Shown: in pieces, positions 49,252-56,100 of the stretch | Layout: every line of letters starts with the position of its first letter | Position numbering within the stretch: position 1 is the stretch's first letter | DNA from: an uncultured Aliiroseovarius sp. | Lineage (GTDB): Bacteria; Pseudomonadota; Alphaproteobacteria; Rhodobacterales; Rhodobacteraceae | Direction: 5' to 3' | Length of the DNA stretch: 64,000 nucleotides | NCBI RefSeq assembly: GCF_947497285.1 | Contig: NZ_CANMFT010000004.1 | Coordinates: 369,595 to 433,594 of the forward strand | Notes under the pieces: generated by a model | What the model was told of the DNA's origin: nothing | Databases searched by the model: none | What the model saw: the letters and a program-made list of their open reading frames with translations, nothing else | Translations under genes and position numbers: made by a program

Positions 49252-50558
49252 GCGAAGCCTTCCTTCCCTTGGCTATGGCCGCGCTGACGCTGACAGGGAT
49301 CATCGCGGGTTATCGAGTGGGCATGGTGCTTGCCGGATCGGCGGCGCTGTTCATACTGGCCTCGGACCTGCCCACAGCCTTCTTCAATCTGCTGATCAGC
49401 CGCATCTATGCGAATGTGCTGTCAAACTGGCTTTTGGTCGCGATTCCGATGTTCATTTTCATGGGGCTGATCCTTGAGACCTCTGGCGTGGCAGAACGCA
49501 GTTTGCGCGCGGCACAACGGGCGCTTGGCGGAAGTGCGGCGGGTATGGGGTTTTCGGTTCTGGTGATTGGGCTCTTGCTGGCGGCGTCCTCGGGAATCGT
49601 CGGCGCATCGGTTGTTTTGCTGGCGCTATTGGCCCTGCCCAGACTGGAAGAGGCGGGCTATGACAAGGCCACGTCGGCGGGGCTGGTCGCCTCGTCCGGC
49701 ACACTTGCCATTCTGATCCCGCCTTCGGTCATGCTGATCGTGCTGGGTGATCAACTGCAGACGCCTGTGCCGGACATGTTTGCCGGGGCCATTGGGCCGG
49801 GGCTTCTGCTCGTCGTCGCCTATGGCGCGTATGTCATCTGGCAGGCACGCGGGTTGCCACCACTCGCGCGCAACGAGACGGTGTCCCTGCCAAACCTGCT
49901 CTTTGACCTTGGCCCGCTTCTGGCGCTCGTTGTGTCGGTTTTGGGGAGCATCATCGCAGGGATTGCCACACCAACCGAAGCCAGCGGACTGGGCGCTTTT
50001 GGCGCGCTTGTGATCACGTTTCTCTACGGTAAATTCAGCCTCTCGATGTTGATGAATGCCGCACGCCAGACAGTGGTCACGACGTCGCTGGTCCTGTTCG
50101 TCATGATCGGCGCGACGTGTTTTTCGGCCGTGTTCAAGGGCATTGGCGGAGATGATTTGGTCGAAACCGGCATCCTGGCCTTCGGGACCGATCCGTTCAC
50201 CGTTCTGACCGTCGTGATGATTGCCATCTTTCTTTTGGGCTTTGTGCTGGACTGGCTAGAGATTACCCTGATCCTGTTGCCGATCTTTGCGCCCATTATC
50301 GCGGGGCTTGATTTCGGGAATGGGCTGGCGGGCAATGATGTTCTGATTTGGTTCGGTATCCTTGTGGCGGTGAACCTGCAAACCTCGTTCTTGACCCCGC
50401 CTTTCGGATTTTCGTTGTTTTATCTACGTGGGGCGGCAGGTGACCGACTGACGACTTCACAAATTTATCGTGGCGTCATGCCCTTCATTGCTTTGCAGTT
50501 GTTGGTTTTGGCGCTGCTGATCTTGTTTCCCGGATTGATCACCGGGTTCACATCATGA
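49248..50558 (+). CDS. TRAP transporter large permease (DctM type)
   Basis: 436 residues, about twelve membrane segments, opening EAFLPLAMAALTLTGIIAGYRVGMVLAGSAALF. Contains the DctM signature region GLLLAASSGIVGASVVLLALLALPRLEEAGYDKATSAGLVASSGTLAILIPPSVMLIV and IILPIFAPI-like LLPIFAPIIAGLDFG. Sodium-driven import of the ligand bound by the receptor gene next door. Confidence 0.94.
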   Translation: MSEAFLPLAMAALTLTGIIAGYRVGMVLAGSAALFILASDLPTAFFNLLISRIYANVLSNWLLVAIPMFIFMGLILETSGVAERSLRAAQRALGGSAAGMGFSVLVIGLLLAASSGIVGASVVLLALLALPRLEEAGYDKATSAGLVASSGTLAILIPPSVMLIVLGDQLQTPVPDMFAGAIGPGLLLVVAYGAYVIWQARGLPPLARNETVSLPNLLFDLGPLLALVVSVLGSIIAGIATPTEASGLGAFGALVITFLYGKFSLSMLMNAARQTVVTTSLVLFVMIGATCFSAVFKGIGGDDLVETGILAFGTDPFTVLTVVMIAIFLLGFVLDWLEITLILLPIFAPIIAGLDFGNGLAGNDVLIWFGILVAVNLQTSFLTPPFGFSLFYLRGAAGDRLTTSQIYRGVMPFIALQLLVLALLILFPGLITGFTS

Positions 50559-50572
50559 CTGGGAGGAACCTC

Positions 50573-51592
50573 ATGAAAAAGACACTCTTCGCAACAGCGC
50601 TCGCCACCATGACGGCCACCGGCGCACTGGCCGACAGCTTCACATTGCAAAGCGCGTTTACGGGCCTGCCGGTGCTGGACCCAACGGCAAAACGGTTTGT
50701 CGAAAACGTCGCGACCCTGACCAGTGGTGAGGTTGAATTTGACTACCTGCTGGCAGGTGAGCTTTCACCGCCGGGTGAGATTTTCGACAATGTAAGCGTC
50801 GGCGCCATCGACGCGGCTTGGTCTTTTGCGGCTTATGCTGCAGGCAAAGAACCAGCGGCTGCGCTGTTCGGCTCGGTCCCCTTTGGTGGGGATCCACTGT
50901 CCTATGTGGGCTGGCTTCACCACGGCGGAGGGCTGGAGCTGTGGCAAGAGCTGTATGCGCCGCATAATCTGGTTCCGATGGCTTGCGGCGTGATCCTGTC
51001 TGAAGCAGGCGGGTGGTACACGAAAGAGATCAACAGCCCCGAAGACCTGCAAGGTCTGAACATCCGCATCGGCGGATTGGGTGGCGCGATCCTTGGCGAA
51101 CTTGGGGCCAATGCCATGAGCCTGCCTGTGGGCGAGATCTCAACCTCTCTGGAAACCGGACGCCTTGACGCAACCGAGCTGAGCTTCCCGCTTGTCGACA
51201 AACTTTTGGGCTTCGACAAGGTGGCCAAGCACTACTATTTCCCCGGCTGGCACCAGCCCGCAGGCTTCATCGAATTCTACATGAACAAAGACAAATGGGA
51301 TGGGCTGACTGACGCACAGCGGACCGCAATCAAGGTATCCTGTGCTGATGCCAACCTTTACGCATTGGGGGCCGCAGCGGGTGCACAAAGCGCCGTACTT
51401 GAGGAATTTCGCGCCAAAGACGTTGACGTGAAACGCTTTCCCGACAGCGTGATGGATGCCCTGCGTGCGGCGGCTGACAAGGTCTATGCCGACTGGTCTG
51501 CCAAAGATCCAACCTTCAAGAAGGTGATCGAAAGCTATCGCGCCTATGCTAAGTCCTACAACGAATATCAGGCACTTACCGATCTGAACTGA
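50573..51592 (+). CDS. TRAP transporter substrate-binding protein, TakP-like
   Basis: 339 residues from ATG 50573 with GGGAGGAACC upstream. Signal peptide MKKTLFATALATMTATGALA. The body carries EDLQGLNIRIGGLGGAILGELGANAMSLPVGEISTSLETGRLDATELSFPLVDKLLGFDKVAKHYYFPGWHQPAGFIEFYMNKDKW. The PGWHQPxxFIEF segment and FYMNKDKW recall TakP of Rhodobacter, an alpha-keto acid receptor. Ligand may be a keto acid or related carboxylate; not provable here. Confidence 0.88.
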   Translation: MKKTLFATALATMTATGALADSFTLQSAFTGLPVLDPTAKRFVENVATLTSGEVEFDYLLAGELSPPGEIFDNVSVGAIDAAWSFAAYAAGKEPAAALFGSVPFGGDPLSYVGWLHHGGGLELWQELYAPHNLVPMACGVILSEAGGWYTKEINSPEDLQGLNIRIGGLGGAILGELGANAMSLPVGEISTSLETGRLDATELSFPLVDKLLGFDKVAKHYYFPGWHQPAGFIEFYMNKDKWDGLTDAQRTAIKVSCADANLYALGAAAGAQSAVLEEFRAKDVDVKRFPDSVMDALRAAADKVYADWSAKDPTFKKVIESYRAYAKSYNEYQALTDLN

Positions 51593-51599
51593 CACCATT

Positions 51600-51631
51600 G
51601 GCTTCTGTGGCGGACCCTCGCCGCAGAAGCC
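51600..51631 (+). terminator. Hairpin after the TRAP operon
   Basis: GGCTTCTG / CAGAAGCC stem with an inner GGCG/CGCC pairing around ACCCT, seven bases after the receptor stop. Followed by AAAA, not Ts, so it may stabilise the mRNA end rather than terminate it. Confidence 0.5.
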
Positions 51632-51689
51632 AAAACCCGGGCCGTATACCCGTGGCCAAAACAATCCTTTCCAGAGCGAACAAAAAAAT

Positions 51690-51920
51690 ACGTTTCTGGC
51701 CGTCGCCTTGCTGCGTTGTGGTATCCCACAAGCAGTAGAAGACTTCGCCATTGGGCCGTTCATCGCGGCGCCGGACGTTGAAGATTCCGCAGTCACCGTT
51801 TTTCTAAGTTGATCCCGGCTCGATGTCGGCGGTCTTGGCCTCTGCGGCTGTGATCCAATCTCGGACGGTCTGAGCAATGAACCCCGCACCGTTGTCTGAC
51901 CTGACATAGGCAGAAACACC
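51690..51920 (-). pseudogene. Decayed fragment of an IS3-family (IS407-like) transposase
   Basis: The minus strand keeps one frame that reads GVSAYVRSDNGAGFIAQTV then RDWITAAEAKTADIEPGST, a TAG stop at 51804-51806, then KNGDCGIFNVRRRDERPNGEVFYCL. This matches the RSDNGPEFI ... YIEPGSPWENGYCESFN ... GEIFY region of IS3-family OrfB, with the tryptophan codon of WENG changed to TAG and the catalytic Glu of the CES triad replaced by Gly. No ends or other parts of the element are visible. The remaining bases of the 51593-51993 gap show no gene. Confidence 0.8.
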
Positions 51921-51993
51921 TTCCCCTCTTTGATCCATCATCTCCCGACCATAAGGGCGGACTACATCACTGGGGGAGGATCACTGTTTCACC

Positions 51994-52344
51994 TCACTGC
52001 TCACCCGTCGACAAGATACGTGAACGGGTCAGGAAATGTGTTGTCCGTCCATTGTCCAAGCTGAACCCGGCACCGCTTCCAGGACCAGCGTCCAGGATCA
52101 TTTGCGAGTTCTTCCAAAGGTCGGCAATTGACGGAGAGGCCCATATCCCAGCGTTATCTGCATCGCCGAGTTTAACGTCATTCGAACCGATCATGACATC
52201 GCTTTCACGGAAACACATAGGCCCGGTCCCATCGCAGCACCCGGCTGAGATCTTGAAAACAACCTCACCATGCTCGGCGCGCAACTCTGCCAGAAGCGCA
52301 AGCGCCGCTTCCGTCACAACGACCTTCTCTGACTTGTCCGGCAT
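51994..52344 (-). CDS. DUF779 domain protein
   Basis: 116 residues: VTEAALALLAELRAEHGEVVFKISAGCCDGTGPMCFRESDVMIGSNDVKLGD, then GFSLDNGRTTHFLTRSRI. The Cys-Cys...Cys cluster (GCCDGTGPMCF) suggests metal binding. DUF779 genes often sit beside NAD aldehyde dehydrogenases in alcohol-oxidation loci, which fits the aldehyde dehydrogenase 2 kb away. Function unknown. Its upstream region has a dyad shared with two other genes of the block (52399). Confidence 0.88.
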   Translation of the reverse strand: MPDKSEKVVVTEAALALLAELRAEHGEVVFKISAGCCDGTGPMCFRESDVMIGSNDVKLGDADNAGIWASPSIADLWKNSQMILDAGPGSGAGFSLDNGRTTHFLTRSRILSTGEQ

Positions 52345-52398
52345 AGCATTCTCTCCTCTTCGCTACATAGCGTATTGTGGAAGCAAGCAGAACTGAAT

Positions 52399-52412
52399 GC
52401 GACTAAAGTCCA
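52399..52412. promoter_or_regulatory. Shared dyad upstream of the DUF779 gene (copy 1)
   Basis: GCGACTAAAGTCCA: arms GAC and GTC around TAAA, 55 bases before the DUF779 ATG. It shares CGAC-(T/C)AAA-GTC with copies at 52988 and 54391. This copy is less symmetrical than those. Confidence 0.55.
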
Positions 52413-52423
52413 AGGCTCCTTGC

Positions 52424-52475
52424 GGTCACACATATGTGCGACCACTATGGATTGTGCAGAAAGGATGGTCGCACA
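52424..52475. repeat. Inverted and direct GGTC(A/G)CACA elements between cytochrome c and DUF779 genes
   Basis: GGTCACACATATGTGCGACC (52424-52443) is a near-perfect palindrome with one mismatched pair. GGTCGCACA recurs at 52467-52475. It lies between the cytochrome c stop and the DUF779 start, and could be an operator or a transcript-end structure. Confidence 0.5.
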
Positions 52476-52487
52476 AGACGTGCGAAG

Positions 52488-52904
52488 TCACTCGGATATC
52501 GTGGCGTTATCCCGGGTCGTGATGCTGCCGAGATAGGCAAGAATGAAGTCCTGAACTGTGCGATCTTCTATGCCGACATGGCGCATCTTCGTGCCCGGAA
52601 TGAAGCCATCATTGTCCTCCATCCAGGCGCGGAGCGCTGCTGGTGTCCAAACGATGCCCGAAGCTTCCAAACTGGTTGAGTAGTCGTAGTCCTGAATAAC
52701 ACCCGCACCGCGCCCGACGATGTTTTCAAGCGGCGGCCCATAGCTAGGACCCGTAGCATCCGGCGCATGACATTTGCGGCATTCCGAATTGTATAGTTTT
52801 TCTCCGGCTTCGACCTTGATCTTCTCGAAGGTGGAGTCTGCTGCGGCCGGTGAAGCCACGACTGCAAGGCAAACGATGCTGAAAGTGCGGGCGAGATGTT
52901 TCAT
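52488..52904 (-). CDS. Periplasmic class I cytochrome c
   Basis: 138 residues from ATG 52904 (GGAGGTACC upstream). Signal peptide to about residue 22, then heme-binding Cys42-Arg-Lys-Cys45-His46 and likely axial Met107 (GTKMRHVG). A single-heme c-type cytochrome of the c550/c2 type, the natural electron acceptor of PQQ alcohol dehydrogenases. It is the only cytochrome c in the block, so it probably takes electrons from the dehydrogenase encoded at 60275. Confidence 0.92.
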   Translation of the reverse strand: MKHLARTFSIVCLAVVASPAAADSTFEKIKVEAGEKLYNSECRKCHAPDATGPSYGPPLENIVGRGAGVIQDYDYSTSLEASGIVWTPAALRAWMEDNDGFIPGTKMRHVGIEDRTVQDFILAYLGSITTRDNATISE

Positions 52905-52955
52905 TGGTACCTCCGATTTGATGCCCGATGATAGAATGCGGCCGAGAGGCTCCAT

Positions 52956-52969
52956 TTGACGCAGGTCAA
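52956..52969. promoter_or_regulatory. Crp/Fnr-type dyad upstream of cytochrome c
   Basis: TTGAC-GCAG-GTCAA, a perfect 5+4+5 dyad 52-65 bases before the cytochrome c ATG. The form resembles sites of Crp/Fnr-superfamily regulators (Fnr prefers TTGAT-N4-ATCAA). It suggests oxygen, nitric-oxide or redox control of this gene in addition to the dyad at 52988. Confidence 0.45.
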
Positions 52970-52987
52970 TAAAACATGGGTAACTGC

Positions 52988-53005
52988 CTACGACTTTAGT
53001 CGTAG
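52988..53005. promoter_or_regulatory. Shared dyad upstream of cytochrome c (copy 2)
   Basis: CTACGACTTTAGTCGTAG: perfect 7-base arms around TTTA. It lies 84 bases before the cytochrome c ATG and 31 bases past the PPOX stop. On the minus strand the core reads CGACTAAAGTCG, the same as copies 1 and 3. A terminator role for PPOX is possible, but there is no T run. Confidence 0.6.
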
Positions 53006-53035
53006 ATGGCAGTGCGGAAAGACACCTGTCTTGGG

Positions 53036-53656
53036 CTAGTTGCTACCCGCCGTCAACTCAGCCAACTTGGCTTTCAGTGCATCGTTCTCTGCTTGCAACT
53101 CGGCCGCATAGTTTTCCGTCGCCGCGTTCGCGACATCGACAGGCACGAATGCCGGGATGTATTTGGGGCAGTTCCAGTCCATCGCAACGACATCGACAAC
53201 CAAAAGCCGCTCGGCGGGTGTTCCCTCGGTCGGGAAGTGTTTCAACACCTCAGGATCCGCGTCACCAAGTCGAACCAGACTGGCGCGCCCCTGAATTTTC
53301 ATCCGCGCGCGACGCATGTAGTCCATCAAGAACAACGAGACCCTTGGATCCTCGGCGACATGCCCCATGGTAATGAATTGCCGGTTGCCAACATAATCCA
53401 GGCAAGCGATGCGGGTCGGGTTGACGGCCTTCAGAAAGCCCGTTGGACCTCCGCGGTGTTGGACATATGGCCATCCGTCCGGGTTCACGCTTGCGATATA
53501 AATGCTCTGACGTGACTGAATGAAGGCAACGTCATCTGGGCTAAGTGCGGATTGCGTTCGGCGCTGATAGCTGGCTTTGTGAACGCCATAACAACCTTCG
53601 GCCTTCTGGATTTCGGCGACCTGTCCGCGAAACATCAGATTTGCGTAGTCTTCCAT
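53036..53656 (-). CDS. PPOX-type flavin-binding protein in the alcohol-oxidation block
   Basis: 206 residues of the pyridoxamine-5'-phosphate oxidase-like fold: SRQSIYIASVNPDGWPYVQHRGGPTGFLKAVNPTRIACLDYVGNRQFITMGHVAEDPRVSLFLMDYMRRARMKIQGRASLV. The RGNR/R-x-F-I-x-M-G-N pattern is that of the FMN-binding subclass. It ends in a coiled-coil tail (NYAAELQAENDALKAKLAEL). Its presence beside alcohol-oxidation genes is unexplained. Followed at 30 bases by the Sel1 gene upstream on the same strand. Confidence 0.85.
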   Translation of the reverse strand: MEDYANLMFRGQVAEIQKAEGCYGVHKASYQRRTQSALSPDDVAFIQSRQSIYIASVNPDGWPYVQHRGGPTGFLKAVNPTRIACLDYVGNRQFITMGHVAEDPRVSLFLMDYMRRARMKIQGRASLVRLGDADPEVLKHFPTEGTPAERLLVVDVVAMDWNCPKYIPAFVPVDVANAATENYAAELQAENDALKAKLAELTAGSN

Positions 53657-53686
53657 TCGAAGGCTCCTTTCAAATGGCGCATACCC

Positions 53687-54256
53687 TTAGAAAGCGAGCG
53701 GATTGTATTTCCAGCTGTCCGCATCGGGTGTGACACTTTCAAGATCATAGTCGTTGTCGATCAGATGCTGAGCCCGCGGTTGTCCCATCGCCGCAGCGGC
53801 TTCAATCATCCTGCGCCCCTTTTCTTCATCAACGGCAACACCGCGGCCACGCAGCAGGTTGAGACCGTGATTGAACATACCAACCTCGCTGCCGGCCTCA
53901 GCCGCACGGCGATCCCATTCAGCAGCGGCTTCGGGGTCTTCTGGCCCCGCCAATCCGTTGTCAGCCATCCATGAAAGCCACGTCATGCCTTGCGCGCTGG
54001 CGTATTCATCCACGGATCCTTGGAAGAGTTTCTTCGCGTCGTCGTGCAGTCCAGCCTTTGCCGCGAAATATCCCATTGCATACTCCATGGGATAGGATTC
54101 GCCATGCTTTAGCCGGTCAAGCGCACCATGAAGTGTAAGCTCTTCGGGGTTGTGGGTTCCAAACTCGTCAGATTTCATTGTCCTGTCCTGTGCACTCGCC
54201 GTTGCAGCGACAAGCAACACGGCGACACAGAGCGGTAGCAGCCTGTTCGAGTTCAT
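53687..54256 (-). CDS. Periplasmic Sel1-like repeat protein
   Basis: 189 residues. Signal peptide MNSNRLLPLCVAVLLVAATASA; body of alpha-helical pairs (YAMGYFAAKAGLHDDAKKLFQGSVDEYASAQGMTWLSWMADNGLAG and AGSEVGMFNHGLNLLRGRGVAVDEEKGRRMIEAAAAMGQPRAQHLI) typical of Sel1/TPR-like solenoids. It probably binds a partner protein in the periplasm. Its start region is 221 bases from the divergent aldehyde dehydrogenase. Specific function unknown. Confidence 0.85.
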   Translation of the reverse strand: MNSNRLLPLCVAVLLVAATASAQDRTMKSDEFGTHNPEELTLHGALDRLKHGESYPMEYAMGYFAAKAGLHDDAKKLFQGSVDEYASAQGMTWLSWMADNGLAGPEDPEAAAEWDRRAAEAGSEVGMFNHGLNLLRGRGVAVDEEKGRRMIEAAAAMGQPRAQHLIDNDYDLESVTPDADSWKYNPLAF

Positions 54257-54390
54257 TGGTTCCTCCGTGGCAATGCAGGTCCATGGATTGCGCTATGGGT
54301 GCGTGCGGCGAGCAATGCCCGGCCCATTAGCATCTTCCAAGTGTGCACCAAAACCGAGCGCGTGCGAAATTCTTTTCTCAAATTGGGTCT

Positions 54391-54404
54391 CCGACCAAAG
54401 TCGG
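54391..54404. promoter_or_regulatory. Shared dyad upstream of aldehyde dehydrogenase (copy 3)
   Basis: CCGACCAAAGTCGG: perfect 5-base arms around CAAA, 74 bases before the aldehyde dehydrogenase ATG and 135 bases from the divergent Sel1 gene. Same core as copies at 52399 and 52988. Confidence 0.6.
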
Positions 54405-54477
54405 GGATGCTGAATTGAATTTCGAGGTCCATGATTTCGCAATCAACATTTCATTCACCAACTAGGGAGGAGACGTT

Positions 54478-55998
54478 ATGAACGAGATGGCACAAGAGGC
54501 AGGGACCTTTGCCTCACCCTTCAAGACTCGTTACGACAACTATATCGGTGGCAAGTTTGTACCGCCGGTCGAGGGGAAGTATTTTGACAATGTCACACCG
54601 ATCTCAGGCGAGGTCGTGTGCGAAGTTGCCCGTTCGGGCGCTGCGGACATCGAGCTGGCGCTGGACGCTGCACATGCTGCGAAAGAGGCATGGGGCAAAA
54701 CGTCAGCGACCGAGCGGTCGAACATTATCTTGAAGATCGCCGACCGGATCGAGGAAAACCTCGATATTATCGCAACTGCAGAAACATGGGACAACGGCAA
54801 GCCGATCCGCGAAACCACGGCGGCTGATATTCCGCTGGCGGTGGACCACTTCCGTTATTTCGCCGGCGTCCTGCGCAGCCAAGAAGGCACGATGTCAGAG
54901 ATCGATGCAGACACGGTGGCCTATCACTATCACGAGCCTTTGGGCGTTGTCGGTCAGATCATTCCGTGGAACTTCTCGATCCTGATGGCAGCTTGGAAAC
55001 TGGCGCCTGCGCTGGCTGCGGGCAACTGTATCGTGCTGAAGCCGGCTGAACAGACTCCGGCTGCAATCATGGTCCTGATGGAGATCATCGCTGACCTGCT
55101 GCCGGATGGTGTGTTGAACATCGTGAACGGATACGGTGCCGAAGTTGGTGCCCCACTGGCCCGATCAAACCGCATTGCCAAGATCGCCTTTACCGGTTCG
55201 ACCGAAACTGGCCGTGTAATCATGCAGGCCGCGACCGAAAACCTGATCCCCGTGACGCTGGAGCTGGGCGGTAAATCCCCCAACATCTTCTTCTCGGACA
55301 TCATGGCCAAAGATGACGCGTTCCTGGACAAAGCCGTCGAAGGCTTCGTTCTGTTTGCCTTCAACCAAGGCGAAGTCTGCACCTGCCCAAGCCGCGCGCT
55401 TGTCCAGGAAGACATCTATGAAGAGTTCATGGCCCGCTGCATTGAGCGTGTAAAAGCGATCAAGCAAGGTGATCCACGTCTGGCAGATACCATGGTGGGC
55501 GCACAGGTTAGCAAAGAACAGCAGGACAAAATCATGTCCTACATGACCATTGGTCGCGAAGAAGGTGCCGAGGTTCTGGTAGGCGGTGACGCGGCACGGT
55601 TCAATGGTGATCTTGCTGGTGGTTACTATGTGCAACCGACAATCCTGAAAGGCCACAACAAGATGCGCGTCTTCCAGGAAGAAATCTTTGGCCCAGTTGT
55701 GTCGGTGACGACCTTCAAGGACGAAGAAGAAGCGCTGCAGATCGCCAACGACACGATGTATGGCCTTGGTGCCGGCGTCTGGTCGCGTGACGCCAACACG
55801 TGCTATCGCTTTGGCCGCGCTATCGAAGCCGGGCGTGTTTGGGTGAACAACTATCACGCTTACCCTGCGCATGCGGCCTTTGGTGGCTACAAGCAGTCCG
55901 GCATCGGGCGTGAGAACCACAAGATGATGCTTGGTCACTATCAGCAGACCAAAAACATCCTGATGAGCTACAACCCCAACAAGTTGGGCTTCTTCTAA
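54478..55998 (+). CDS. NAD-dependent aldehyde dehydrogenase (acetaldehyde type, ExaC/AcoD-like)
   Basis: 506 residues, characteristic of the acetaldehyde-oxidising group. NAD site [13 protein letters not shown] and Asn165 (PWNFS), general base Glu262 (LELGGKSPN), catalytic Cys301 or Cys303 ([11 protein letters not shown]). It oxidises the aldehyde made by the PQQ dehydrogenase to a carboxylate. GGGAGGAGACGTT gives a strong start. Its upstream region carries dyad copy 3. Cytosolic, so the aldehyde must cross the inner membrane. Confidence 0.95.
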   Translation: MNEMAQEAGTFASPFKTRYDNYIGGKFVPPVEGKYFDNVTPISGEVVCEVARSGAADIELALDAAHAAKEAWGKTSATERSNIILKIADRIEENLDIIATAETWDNGKPIRETTAADIPLAVDHFRYFAGVLRSQEGTMSEIDADTVAYHYHEPLGVVGQIIPWNFSILMAAWKLAPALAAGNCIVLKPAEQTPAAIMVLMEIIADLLPDGVLNIVNGYGAEVGAPLARSNRIAKIAFTGSTETGRVIMQAATENLIPVTLELGGKSPNIFFSDIMAKDDAFLDKAVEGFVLFAFNQGEVCTCPSRALVQEDIYEEFMARCIERVKAIKQGDPRLADTMVGAQVSKEQQDKIMSYMTIGREEGAEVLVGGDAARFNGDLAGGYYVQPTILKGHNKMRVFQEEIFGPVVSVTTFKDEEEALQIANDTMYGLGAGVWSRDANTCYRFGRAIEAGRVWVNNYHAYPAHAAFGGYKQSGIGRENHKMMLGHYQQTKNILMSYNPNKLGFF

Positions 55999-56049
55999 GA
56001 TTACCTCCCTGGGGGGCGATCCTGATGGAGCGCCACCCGAACTGTGCAA

Positions 56050-56076
56050 CCCGCCTCTTCGGAGGCGGGTTTTTTT
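56050..56076 (+). terminator. Rho-independent terminator after aldehyde dehydrogenase
   Basis: CCCGCCTC / GAGGCGGG stem with loop TTCG and a seven-T tail, about 50 bases after the stop codon. Confidence 0.9.
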
Positions 56077-56100
56077 GTCGGACAGAAGTTTTAGACAAGT

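Noticed and set aside
51140-51919. 259-residue minus-strand frame overlapping the TRAP receptor and the transposase remnant
   Set aside because: It is antisense to a complete receptor gene and crosses the transposase fragment in a different frame from the recognisable motifs.
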